The notes under the pieces: generated by a model | The model's database searches: none | What the model was told of the DNA's origin: nothing | The model's input: only the letters and a program-made list of their open reading frames with translations | Shown: piece after piece, positions 1-9,482 of the stretch | Layout: every line of letters starts with the position of its first letter | How positions within the stretch are numbered: position 1 is the stretch's first letter | Origin: Flavobacteriaceae bacterium | GTDB taxonomy: Bacteria > Bacteroidota > Bacteroidia > Flavobacteriales > Flavobacteriaceae | Length of the DNA: 43,574 nucleotides | NCBI GenBank assembly: GCA_013001965.1 | Contig: JABDLA010000096.1 | Span: 1-43,574, forward strand | Direction: 5' to 3' | Program-made: the position numbers and the translations under genes

Positions 1-962
1 CACTATCAGAGAAAGTGGCTTCAAGACCGGTTGAGCAGTTATCCGCTTCATCGGTTACATCACCTGTAAGGCCAAGATCGGATTCATCCTGATCACATTC
101 GATTGTTATATCTGCTGGCACAGTAAAGACCGGAGCAGTTGTATCAACTACCGAGATCGTTTGATCTGCAGTGGTTGAATTACCGCAATCGTCTGTTAAT
201 GTCCATGTACGTGTAATTACAAATTCATTCGGACAAGAACCACTAGTAATACTATCGGTGAAAGAAGCTTCAAGTCCGTTAGAACAGTTGTCTCCTTCGT
301 CAACGACATCACCTGTAAGATTTAGATCATTTGGATCCTGATCACATTCAATAGTCAAATCGGCAGGTACAGTAAATGTAGGATCTGTAGTATCTTCAAT
401 AGTTAATATCGCACTTAATGTAACTTCATTGCCGCAATCATCTGTAACTGTATAAGTCACTGCAATTGTTCCGCCAAGTCCACAAGTAGAAACAAGGTTT
501 CCAAAATCATAGTCAGAAGTCACCTGAGCGATGAGATCAACATCACAAAGATCAACACCGCAAGCTTCAAGAGCAGCAATATTATCTGCATTCCATTGAT
601 CTGCTAAAGTTTCATTATTGGCACCGTCACATTCGATGGTTTCATCGGTTACAGTACAATTAGATAAATCAGGTACTGTTGTATCTTCTAAAGTTAGGGT
701 TGCTACATATTCAGTTTCATTCCCATTATCGTCAGTGACAGTATAGGTTACAGTAATTGTTCCACCTTGTCCACATGTTGATACCAGGTTTACAAAACTA
801 TAATCTGAAGTCACCTGACCACTGAAGTCTGAATCACAATCATCGGTTGCACAAGCTTCAAGGGCAGCGATATTATCGGCATTCCACTGATCGGCTACGG
901 CTTCGTTATTATCGCCATCACATTCAATAGTTGCATCTAAAACTGCACAGTCAGTTAAGTCT
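1..962 (-). repeat. HYR-like repeats of the adhesin, units of about 83-97 aa
   Basis: Recurring TIECD landmark (cacattc on + strand) at 94, 343, 628 and 919, spacings 249, 285 and 291 nt, all multiples of 3. Confidence 0.8.
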
Positions 963-3900
963 GGACCTTCATCATCAAGTATTGTCAAATAAACAGTTGC
1001 TTTATCACAGGCTTGCGGAATTCCATCGTCACAAACAGTATATACGAAGCTGTCGGTTCCTACGAATCCTGCATTTGGTGTATAGACAAATGAACCATCG
1101 GCATTTAGGACCAATGTTCCGTTTTGAACATTTACAAATGGAATAGTATTCAAGATTTGATTATCACCTTCCGGGTCAAAATCATTGTCTAATACATTTC
1201 CTGAAATGGCAACACAAGTCTTAACGAAATAGGCATCATCATTAGCCACTGTTGTATTTTGGATATTTTTCACAACAGTGATCACAACAATAGCTGTATC
1301 ACAAAGTGCCGGATTACCGTTATCACAAATTGTATACATAAATGTATCATCACCAACAAATCCAAGAGGCGGTGTATATGTAAATACTCCGGTCACAGGA
1401 TCAATGGTGACATTTACACCTTCGGTAGTAGTTACTGAAGTTGTTGTCACAGTAATTGGATCACCATCCGGATCAAAATCGTTAACAAGTACATTTCCGG
1501 TCAAAGGCGTATCGACTTCGGTTCTACCGGTATCGGCATTAGCTATTGGTGCCTCATTTTCAGGCAAGCCATCGGCAATAACCTCAATATAAACGGTCGC
1601 GGTATCGCAGGCCAGAGGATTACCATCATCACAGATGGTATACTCAAAACTGTCCTCACCGATATAATCGGTTGGTGGATTGTAAATATAAGCCCCTGTA
1701 TTATAATCTATAGTCACTAAAACACCCTGAACAGTTGTTACTGATGTTGTAGAAACGGTTTGTGTATCGCCTTCAATATCAAAATCATTTATCAATACAT
1801 TACCTGCAACAGGCAGATTAACAAAAGTGTTATTGATATCGGTTACGGCATAGGTCGTATTAGCAATTCCCCCAATGGTAATATATACGGTTGCTTTATC
1901 ACAGGCGACAGGAGTTCCGTCGTCACATACTGTATAGATAAAGCTATCGGTTCCTGTAAATCCTGGGTCCGGGGTATAAATGAATGTACCATCGGCATTA
2001 AGTACAAGCGTTCCGTTATTAACGCCATCAAATGGTGTTGTATTCACAATTTGATTATCGCCTTCAGGATCACTGTCATTATCCAGAACATTTCCTGCAA
2101 CAGCAGTGTCTGGTGTTGTATTATAGGCATCGTCATTGGCGACGGTTGAATTTCCATCGTTTTTAATTACTGTGATCACAACAATAGCTGTGTCGCATAA
2201 AGCTGGATTTCCATCATCACAAATGGTGTATTCAAAACTATCTTCACCGATAAAGCCAGTAGGAGGATTATAAGTGAATTCTCCTGTATTTGGATCGATC
2301 GTTACTGTTACGCCTTCGGTAGTGGTTACGGAAGTAGTAGTAACTATAATCGGATCGTTATCCGGATCGAAATCGTTGACCAGTACATTGCCGTCCACCG
2401 GTGTATTTTCTTCCGTTTGTGCCGTATCGGCATTGGCAACCGGAGGTTCATTATCGGGTGAACCGGATGATAGGACCTCAATGTAAACCATCGCTGAATC
2501 ACAAGCCTGAGGATTACCATCATCACAAATACTGTACTCAAAACTGTCTTCACCAATATAATCAAGTGGTGGATTATAAGTATAAACTCCTGTATTTGGG
2601 TCAATATTGACCGTCACACCCAGAGCAGTTGTTACTGATGTTGTCGTTACTGTTTGCGTATCGCCTTCAAGATCATAATCGTTGGTCAATACATTCCCTG
2701 AAACGGGAACATTAACATAAGTGTTATTGATATCGGTGACTGCATAGGTACAGTTGAAAAGAATAAACCCATCAATTGATGCTGTACATCCGTTAGCATC
2801 TAAGACGATCACCGTATAATTCCCTGCATCTAAATTTCCAAATACATTACTTGATTGATAGGAGTTTCCTCCATCGATAGAATATAAATATGGAGGCGTG
2901 CCACCGTCAGCTTGAACCGTTATGGTTCCAAAGCCATCGCAGATAATGTTTTCTTTTGAGACAAATGAAATCGAAAGTTCTAGAGTAGGTTCCGTAATAG
3001 TACCCTGAATGGATGAAATACATCCGTTGGCATCTTTCGCATAGATTGTATAATCACCTGCAGCTAAATCATCAAAGGTGCCAGATGTATTGCTGTAATC
3101 GATATTATCTAGGCTATAACCATATGGTGAATCCCCACCTGAAGCAACGACAGTTATAGATCCGTCATGACCACCATTACAGGAAACATCAATATGATTT
3201 TCAATAAGTTCTGTTATTTCGACATATATAACTGTTACATCAAATTCACAGGTTAGTTGAATAGGGTCTCCACTTATAGGTGTATAGGTGGCGGTATAAA
3301 TGACCGTAGTATCACCTGGGAGAAATAAATCGCCCGGATTATGTGTTGAAGTAACCACAAAATTGATTCCTCCAGCACAAGCTACATCCAATAAGGTTGC
3401 ATTATAATACATGCGATCAATTTCAATATGATCGTTTGCACCCAAATTGGTTCCATTATCATCAAAAATAAATTTCAATTTATAGGCACCATTCGGAACC
3501 GTATTTGGAATTGTAATTGTTCGGACCCCATCAGATGAAATACCAAATACCGTTTCTGAAAAAACAACAGTTGTTTCGTCATGAACTTCTAAGGTCCAAT
3601 CAAAAGTTCCAGTCGGCACAAGGAATTCTAAATTTATCGGTGTTCCATCACTGTTATCAAAGTATTGTAAGGGAGCAGTAAAATTAACATCAGTTCCAGA
3701 AGATTGAAAAAGTCTGAGATTATCACTGCCAATTCTCTGAACTCTATTGTATTCCCAACATTCATTGGCTACTTCAGGGAGATCAAATTCCATAAAAAAG
3801 GAATAATCATCCCCTGCAATTGAGGTACAGCATTCATATGCAAATCCTGGTGGTGTCCAAAATACATTGGCTCCTAATTCAGATTCAGCACAAACGGGGT

Positions 3901-5854
3901 CAATCTCCGGCGGGCAGTCATAAACATGAATTTCACAGGCCTGTAATTCAGGTTCGGTTATCGTTATTTCTATGGGTGAAATATCTGGATTACAATTATT
4001 TGCATCCGTAACAACTAATGAATAGGTTCCGGCTGAGATATCAGTAATATCTTCAGTAGTTGCCGAATATGAATTTGGCCCTGTCCAGGAAAACGTATAA
4101 GGTGGTACACCTCCATTAACAGTGACGTTAATATCTCCGGTATTTTCACCATAACATAATACATTGTTTTGAGTATAGGTAACAACTAAATTATCGGGTT
4201 CTGATACGACTATATTATTTAGATTTTCACTACAGCCTTCATCATCGGTTACCGTCACCGAATAAACTCCGGCAATAAGACCGGTTAAATCTTCATTGGT
4301 TGAGCCGTTATTCCAGGAATAGGTATAAGGCGGAACGCCACCTTCAACTGTAATATCGATGCTTCCCGTTGCATCCGACGCACAAAGTACATCCACAACA
4401 GTACTTGTTATGCTCAGGTTATTAGGAATTTCTATTGAAATTTCCTCAATAAGGTCAGGTAATTGACAGCCTGAATTGTATGAACTTGTATAAGTTAATC
4501 TAGCTAAAAAGCTTCCTGCAAAATCGAGGCCTCCCGTATAATCATAAAGACCATCTAATGAAGTGGATGTTCCAACAGGAGTTCCGTTTAAAAAGAATTC
4601 CCATAAGAAATTTTCGGCTACAGATGCGCAGTCACCCGGATCAAAATTACTTGAATATTCAACGGATTCGGTACATGCAACCCATTCAATATCAGGTTCG
4701 ATTGTTGGACAGGGGACGCATATATCTTCTTTTTCAAATTCAGTTTGTTGTTCAGTACACATCGAATCTATGTATAGAATCTCACTGTCTTGCGTTTGTT
4801 GTATGCCGCAAGTGCCTTCATTTGCAATAACCGAATAGGTCAATGTAATTGTTTCATTAAATACATCTTCAACATACCATGCGATCTTACTCGCATTATG
4901 AGTTGCTGTTCCTTTAGTGGGATCAATGGATCCGGGCACAAATGAAAAACCGGTTCCAATATAACTGGTAACAAGCGCTTCATCCGGCAGCTGGGTTGCT
5001 GCTGGAACAAGTTGACCTAAAATTTGATCATATATGGCTGTAAGGTCGGCATTGACCTCAGTCGAGTAGGCTCCTGAATTTTGAATGGCATCCAAAGTAT
5101 TTAAGGCAATAGTTTCCTCTAAACCACTAATGGCACCTATCAGTCCAATGGTAAATATACTTTGATCGTAAATTGTACCCCCAATATCTGTTGTTTGAGC
5201 AGCGATTCCGGCCGCTATGGCCTCAGTTTGACAAGGCGTATCCGGTATGGTCCCACTACAGATTGGCGTACTGTTACCGTCGTTATATCGTGTCGCTACA
5301 CCATCTGATAATAAGATCATACTTCGTGATGTGGCACAATCAAATGTAGCTTTTGAAGTCATTTCCTGATCAGCTACTTCCAAAGCGTCTTCAATATTGG
5401 TATATCCTCCGGTAACAATGTTGTTTATCGCTTGAATGATCATTCCCTGATTGGCACTGTCGGACAAACTGACGTCCAGGGTTGCCGTATTGCCATAACT
5501 AACAATACCAACACGGTTTAAACCGGTTGGGTTATTTGCAGGTTGGAAAAAGTTTTGAACAAATTCAATAGCGGCATCCTTTGCATAATCGATGGGTTCA
5601 GGCGTTGGACCGTCATCCATACTACCAGATCTGTCAATGATCAGAATGACCTCCTGAGGACGTTCGGGTGGATTACCCGTTACCTCTACGGTAATATCAT
5701 ACTGGGCGCAGTTATCGGGATTTTGCACGGAGTATTTATCTAATATAATTTCCTGCCCAAATAGTGTATTAACAGAAAAAAGCAAGGACAACACAATCAA
5801 GAATTTGGTTGCTCCTAACTTGTTTAATTTCGGAAATTTGAATTGATTTTTCAT
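1..5854 (-). CDS. Giant secreted adhesin, 3' end beyond the left window edge: signal peptide, VWA domain, SprB-like repeats, cadherin-like/Ig-like repeats, HYR-like repeats
   Basis: Start ATG at 5854..5852 (MKNQFKFPKLNKLGATKFLIVLSLLFSVNTLFGQE...), frame spot-checked at several points down to position 2. VWA MIDAS motif (LIIDRSGSMDD ... GGYTN ... LLSDGVAT). SprB-like units such as DVLCASDATGSIDITVEGGVPPYTYSWNNGST. GNVLVNDFDPDGDPITV...GFIGEDSFEYTICDDGNP repeats, then DLTIECDQ...WTLTDDCGNSTT HYR-like units. Missing from the ORF track because it has no stop inside the window. Confidence 0.93.
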   Translation of the reverse strand, partial: MKNQFKFPKLNKLGATKFLIVLSLLFSVNTLFGQEIILDKYSVQNPDNCAQYDITVEVTGNPPERPQEVILIIDRSGSMDDGPTPEPIDYAKDAAIEFVQNFFQPANNPTGLNRVGIVSYGNTATLDVSLSDSANQGMIIQAINNIVTGGYTNIEDALEVADQEMTSKATFDCATSRSMILLSDGVATRYNDGNSTPICSGTIPDTPCQTEAIAAGIAAQTTDIGGTIYDQSIFTIGLIGAISGLEETIALNTLDAIQNSGAYSTEVNADLTAIYDQILGQLVPAATQLPDEALVTSYIGTGFSFVPGSIDPTKGTATHNASKIAWYVEDVFNETITLTYSVIANEGTCGIQQTQDSEILYIDSMCTEQQTEFEKEDICVPCPTIEPDIEWVACTESVEYSSNFDPGDCASVAENFLWEFFLNGTPVGTSTSLDGLYDYTGGLDFAGSFLARLTYTSSYNSGCQLPDLIEEISIEIPNNLSITSTVVDVLCASDATGSIDITVEGGVPPYTYSWNNGSTNEDLTGLIAGVYSVTVTDDEGCSENLNNIVVSEPDNLVVTYTQNNVLCYGENTGDINVTVNGGVPPYTFSWTGPNSYSATTEDITDISAGTYSLVVTDANNCNPDISPIEITITEPELQACEIHVYDCPPEIDPVCAESELGANVFWTPPGFAYECCTSIAGDDYSFFMEFDLPEVANECWEYNRVQRIGSDNLRLFQSSGTDVNFTAPLQYFDNSDGTPINLEFLVPTGTFDWTLEVHDETTVVFSETVFGISSDGVRTITIPNTVPNGAYKLKFIFDDNGTNLGANDHIEIDRMYYNATLLDVACAGGINFVVTSTHNPGDLFLPGDTTVIYTATYTPISGDPIQLTCEFDVTVIYVEITELIENHIDVSCNGGHDGSITVVASGGDSPYGYSLDNIDYSNTSGTFDDLAAGDYTIYAKDANGCISSIQGTITEPTLELSISFVSKENIICDGFGTITVQADGGTPPYLYSIDGGNSYQSSNVFGNLDAGNYTVIVLDANGCTASIDGFILFNCTYAVTDINNTYVNVPVSGNVLTNDYDLEGDTQTVTTTSVTTALGVTVNIDPNTGVYTYNPPLDYIGEDSFEYSICDDGNPQACDSAMVYIEVLSSGSPDNEPPVANADTAQTEENTPVDGNVLVNDFDPDNDPIIVTTTSVTTTEGVTVTIDPNTGEFTYNPPTGFIGEDSFEYTICDDGNPALCDTAIVVITVIKNDGNSTVANDDAYNTTPDTAVAGNVLDNDSDPEGDNQIVNTTPFDGVNNGTLVLNADGTFIYTPDPGFTGTDSFIYTVCDDGTPVACDKATVYITIGGIANTTYAVTDINNTFVNLPVAGNVLINDFDIEGDTQTVSTTSVTTVQGVLVTIDYNTGAYIYNPPTDYIGEDSFEYTICDDGNPLACDTATVYIEVIADGLPENEAPIANADTGRTEVDTPLTGNVLVNDFDPDGDPITVTTTSVTTTEGVNVTIDPVTGVFTYTPPLGFVGDDTFMYTICDNGNPALCDTAIVVITVVKNIQNTTVANDDAYFVKTCVAISGNVLDNDFDPEGDNQILNTIPFVNVQNGTLVLNADGSFVYTPNAGFVGTDSFVYTVCDDGIPQACDKATVYLTILDDEGPDLTDCAVLDATIECDGDNNEAVADQWNADNIAALEACATDDCDSDFSGQVTSDYSFVNLVSTCGQGGTITVTYTVTDDNGNETEYVATLTLEDTTVPDLSNCTVTDETIECDGANNETLADQWNADNIAALEACGVDLCDVDLIAQVTSDYDFGNLVSTCGLGGTIAVTYTVTDDCGNEVTLSAILTIEDTTDPTFTVPADLTIECDQDPNDLNLTGDVVDEGDNCSNGLEASFTDSITSGSCPNEFVITRTWTLTDDCGNSTTADQTISVVDTTAPVFTVPADITIECDQDESDLGLTGDVTDEADNCSTGLEATFSDS
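963..2750 (-). repeat. Higher-order tandem repeat in the adhesin: three ~100-aa domains (A-B-C) duplicated as a block, period 894 nt
   Basis: Matched landmarks are offset by exactly 894 nt in all three units: atcacaacaatagctg at 1281 and 2175; acctcaat at 1581 and 2475; ttgctttatcacagg at 997 and 1891. Outer boundaries approximate. Confidence 0.85.
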
Positions 5855-5894
5855 TGCTTTACTTTTTAAGTCCAGATTAAGTTTCATTTGAATC

Positions 5895-6404
5895 TTAACC
5901 TTCGGAAGGATTTGGTACATAAACGCTTAAAATTGTTTTTAGGGAATCAGAACCACATTGTTCAGATGCGGCTTTAACTTCAATGCAACTCCATGTTTTA
6001 AAAGGAGTTCCGTCTGGAACGCGAACGTTCACATTAAATTTAAGCGATTCACCACTGCCAAGTATAACAGTGTTGCTCTCTGTCATGAAAGTGTCGTTCG
6101 CTAGAACCAACACATCTAAATTCACATTTTGGCTAGCCGCTTTGTTTAAATCGGAAGCCTTATTGCTACATGATGTTGAAAGATTTTTTACAGACAAATT
6201 ATAGGTCTTAGTGCTTTCGGAATTATTTTCTAAAACCAGAGCAAAACTAGTTCCATCCTGATCTGCCGATTTGAACGATCGGTTTTTCTCAACAGAAAGT
6301 TCGCTATTGCAATTCCGTTGCAGGTCTGCGGTCTCTATACCGGAAAAATTCATTATCCCAGTAAAGCAAGTTGTAATTAAAATAAATAGAGTTTTCATAA
6401 TCAT
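5895..6404 (-). CDS. Small secreted protein of unknown function, probably Ig-like beta-sandwich, upstream of and co-oriented with the adhesin
   Basis: ORF with N-terminal hydrophobic signal (MIMKTLFILITTCFTGIMNFSG). The track start at 6410 is TTG; ATGs are at 6404 and 6398. 40-nt gap to the adhesin start. Confidence 0.75.
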   Translation of the reverse strand: MIMKTLFILITTCFTGIMNFSGIETADLQRNCNSELSVEKNRSFKSADQDGTSFALVLENNSESTKTYNLSVKNLSTSCSNKASDLNKAASQNVNLDVLVLANDTFMTESNTVILGSGESLKFNVNVRVPDGTPFKTWSCIEVKAASEQCGSDSLKTILSVYVPNPSEG

Positions 6405-6942
6405 TTTCAACTTTAAAAATCTTGATTAATAGCTTAAATTATATGTTTGTAATCTTAATAATTCTAAATCAATGTATTGCTCCAGACAATAGCCTCAAAC
6501 AACATTTAAAAATAAATAGGGTTATTTATGTCATAATTCGGCAGTTGTATTTGCCGGGGTGTCATGACCATACACCGAGAAGTCGTTAAAAAATAATTGC
6601 ATCCCAAATGTAATTTTTGCTTCATAACCTTATTTCGATTCATAATAAAATTTGATAGGTTTTTAATACCTTTACTTTTACTATGAAAACATTAGTTTTG
6701 CCATGTGATTTAACACATGTGAGTTACTAAAAAATTTAATTTGCGAGGGAAGAGCACTGATTTTTAGTGCGAATGGATCAATTAATGGAATTAGATTTGG
6801 AGTCATTATTCTTTAATTATTATAAACAAAAGAACTCATCAAATGAATGAATCACAAAAATAAACTTCAAAGGACCAAAATATTCGTTAAGTCGGACTAA
6901 TCTGACTTTTAATCGACTAATTATACATTTAATCGGAATGCA

Positions 6943-7428
6943 ATGAAATCACTAGTACTTGTAAGGCACGCAAAATCGTCCTGGGAATATGACGTTGGCG
7001 ACAAAGAAAGGCCATTAAAAAAGCGTGGTAAAAACGATGCGAAAATTGTTTCTAATGAATTTTTGAATACTGAATTTCAACCCGATATGGTATTCTCCAG
7101 TCCGGCAAATCGGGCCCATAGTACCTGTAAAATATTTCAGGAAACTTTAGGCATTCCGGACGACAAACTCGAGGTCACCGATGAGCTTTATGATTTTGGC
7201 GGATCTTCTGTTTTAAACTTTCTCAAAAATTTAGATGATAATTATCAAAATGTTATGATATTTGGACATAATCATGCGTTTACTTCAGTTTCCAATCTTT
7301 TAGGGAGTCAGTACTTCGATAATTTACCAACTTCAGGCTTGGTTTTGATCGATTTTAACATTGATTCCTGGGCAGATTTGAACAAAGGCAAAACACGCTT
7401 AGCGCTGATTCCAAGTCAATTGAGATAA
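6943..7428 (+). CDS. sixA: SixA-like histidine phosphatase
   Basis: RHG motif near N-terminus (LVLVRHAKSSWE) and FGHNHAF; 161 aa; TAATG overlap with ppk1. Confidence 0.88.
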   Translation: MKSLVLVRHAKSSWEYDVGDKERPLKKRGKNDAKIVSNEFLNTEFQPDMVFSSPANRAHSTCKIFQETLGIPDDKLEVTDELYDFGGSSVLNFLKNLDDNYQNVMIFGHNHAFTSVSNLLGSQYFDNLPTSGLVLIDFNIDSWADLNKGKTRLALIPSQLR

Positions 7429-9482
7429 TGATCAAACCGAAGAATACATACATCAACCGTGAATTGAGTTGGCTTCAATTTAATGCAAGGGTATTGCAGG
7501 AAGCTGCAGATGAAACGGTTCCTCTCATTGAACGGCTTCGTTTTTTAGGTATTTTTTCCAACAATCTTGATGAGTTTTTTAAGGTGCGTTACGCGACCGT
7601 AAGACGCATTTTTGAAGCTGGAAAAGGTGGTAAATCAGCCTTAGGCGGAATTACATCGGGAGAGCTCCTTGGTATGATCACAAAAGTGGTTATTGAACAA
7701 CAGGCAGAGAGCGCTCAAATCCTTAAAAATATCTATAAAAAACTTGAAGCAGAGCATATCTTGATCATTGATGAAACACAGATCGATGATTCTCAGCACG
7801 AGTTTATAAAAAAATACTTCATCAAAAATGTAAGCCCGGCACTGGTAACCATAGTTCTGAGTGAAGAAGTTAAACTGCCTATGCTGACTGATAGTGCGGC
7901 ATATTTAACCATAAAGATGAACTTGAAAGATGGTAATAAAAAGTTTGCCCTCGTTGAATTACCAAGGTCATTAGATCGATTTGTCGTCCTTCCGAAGCAA
8001 AACAATAAGGATTACATCATTATGCTCGATGACTTGATCCGCTATTGTCTGGATGATATTTTTAGCATTTTCGATTATGATTCGATTTCTGCTCATATGA
8101 TCAAAATTACACGAGATGGTGAACTGGACTTTGATAGTGATTTGAGTAAAAGTTTGATTGAAAAGATCTCCTTGAGTGTCAAACACCGTAAAGTAGGCGC
8201 CCCTGTGCGCTTTGTATATGATAAAACCATAGATGCCGAAACACTGGCATTTTTAATGAGTAAAATGAAGGTCGATTCTAAGGATAGTGTCATTCCCGGT
8301 GGCCGATATCATAACCGACGAGACTATATGGCCTTTCCAAGTTTAGGGAGAGAGAACTTATTGTACGATAAGATTGAATCGCTGCCAATAAAGGGATTGA
8401 GCCTTGAAGGCAGTATTTTTAAGGCTATTGCTTCTAAAGATTATTTACTCCATGCACCTTATCAAAATTTTGCATATGTCGTTAAATTTTTGCGTGAAGC
8501 CGCCCTGGATCCTGATGTCAAGACCATTAAGATCACGATCTATCGATTGGCAGAAATATCACATGTTGCAAGCTCACTGATCAATGCCGCTAAAAATGGT
8601 AAAAAAGTAGTTGTTTCCATAGAGATACGAGCACGTTTTGACGAGCAGGCGAATATTAATTATGCCGAACAAATGCAGGCCGAAGGCATCGACCTGCAAT
8701 TCGGTATTCCCGGATTAAAAGTACATAGTAAAATGTGTGTTATTGAACGGGAAGAAGAGCAGAAATTAAGGCGATATGGATTTGTAAGCACTGGAAATTT
8801 TAATGAATCTACTGCAAAGGTCTATACTGATTTCACCCTTTTTACAGCCAATCAGAAAATACTGAAGGACATCAATAATGTGTTTAGTTTCTTCGCTATA
8901 AATTATAGGATCTACAGGTATAAGCATATTATCACCTCACCGCATTATACCAAGTCACGATTGTTCGCGCTGATCGATAATGAGATCGAAAACGTAAAGC
9001 AGGGAAGACCTGCATTTATCCGACTAAAAATGAATAGTATTTCCAATAATCAAACAGTAGATAAACTATATGAAGCGAGTAGGGCCGGCGTTAAAATTCA
9101 AATGATCGTTCGTGGAATCTGTTGTTTAATTCCGGGAATCAAAGGGATGAGCGAAAATATTGAAGTCATAAGTATTGTAGACAAGTTTCTTGAGCATACC
9201 CGGCTGTTCATTTTCTGCAATAATTCCGATCCGAAAGTCTATATTTCTTCGGCAGATCTGATGACCAGAAATATTGAAAACAGGGTAGAAGTGACCTGTC
9301 CTATTTACGATAAAGATATTAAGCAGGAATTGATGGATATTTTTGATATCAGCTGGAGTGATAATATAAAGTCAAGAATTATTGACGAGAGCCAAAGCAA
9401 TAGCTATAAAAGAAATGATTTACCTAAGGTACGATCGCAGTTTGCCACCTATGATTATTATTTAAATAAATTAAAGAACTGA
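7428..9482 (+). CDS. ppk1: Polyphosphate kinase 1
   Basis: NRELSWLQFNARVLQEAAD, FLGIFSNNLDEFFKVR, KTIKITIYRLA, KVHSKMCVI, GFVSTGNFNESTAKVYTDF motifs. Confidence 0.97.
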   Translation: MIKPKNTYINRELSWLQFNARVLQEAADETVPLIERLRFLGIFSNNLDEFFKVRYATVRRIFEAGKGGKSALGGITSGELLGMITKVVIEQQAESAQILKNIYKKLEAEHILIIDETQIDDSQHEFIKKYFIKNVSPALVTIVLSEEVKLPMLTDSAAYLTIKMNLKDGNKKFALVELPRSLDRFVVLPKQNNKDYIIMLDDLIRYCLDDIFSIFDYDSISAHMIKITRDGELDFDSDLSKSLIEKISLSVKHRKVGAPVRFVYDKTIDAETLAFLMSKMKVDSKDSVIPGGRYHNRRDYMAFPSLGRENLLYDKIESLPIKGLSLEGSIFKAIASKDYLLHAPYQNFAYVVKFLREAALDPDVKTIKITIYRLAEISHVASSLINAAKNGKKVVVSIEIRARFDEQANINYAEQMQAEGIDLQFGIPGLKVHSKMCVIEREEEQKLRRYGFVSTGNFNESTAKVYTDFTLFTANQKILKDINNVFSFFAINYRIYRYKHIITSPHYTKSRLFALIDNEIENVKQGRPAFIRLKMNSISNNQTVDKLYEASRAGVKIQMIVRGICCLIPGIKGMSENIEVISIVDKFLEHTRLFIFCNNSDPKVYISSADLMTRNIENRVEVTCPIYDKDIKQELMDIFDISWSDNIKSRIIDESQSNSYKRNDLPKVRSQFATYDYYLNKLKN

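Noticed and set aside
963-2750. Regularly spaced repeats that could suggest a CRISPR array
   Set aside because: Period is 894/~300 nt, in-frame protein-coding domains; no short identical repeats with unique spacers.
931-5743. Many plus-strand and short minus-strand ORFs (e.g. 931..1146, 1278..1592, 1760..2149, 4558..4838, 5543..5743)
   Set aside because: They are antisense or out of frame to the long minus-strand adhesin frame, with repetitive low-complexity translations inherited from the repeats.
6683-6851. Micro-ORFs MKTLVLPCDLTHVSY and MDQLMELDLESLFFNYYKQKNSSNE upstream of sixA
   Set aside because: No supporting promoter, terminator or composition signal; such short ORFs are expected by chance in AT-rich DNA. 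Possible gene remnants at most.
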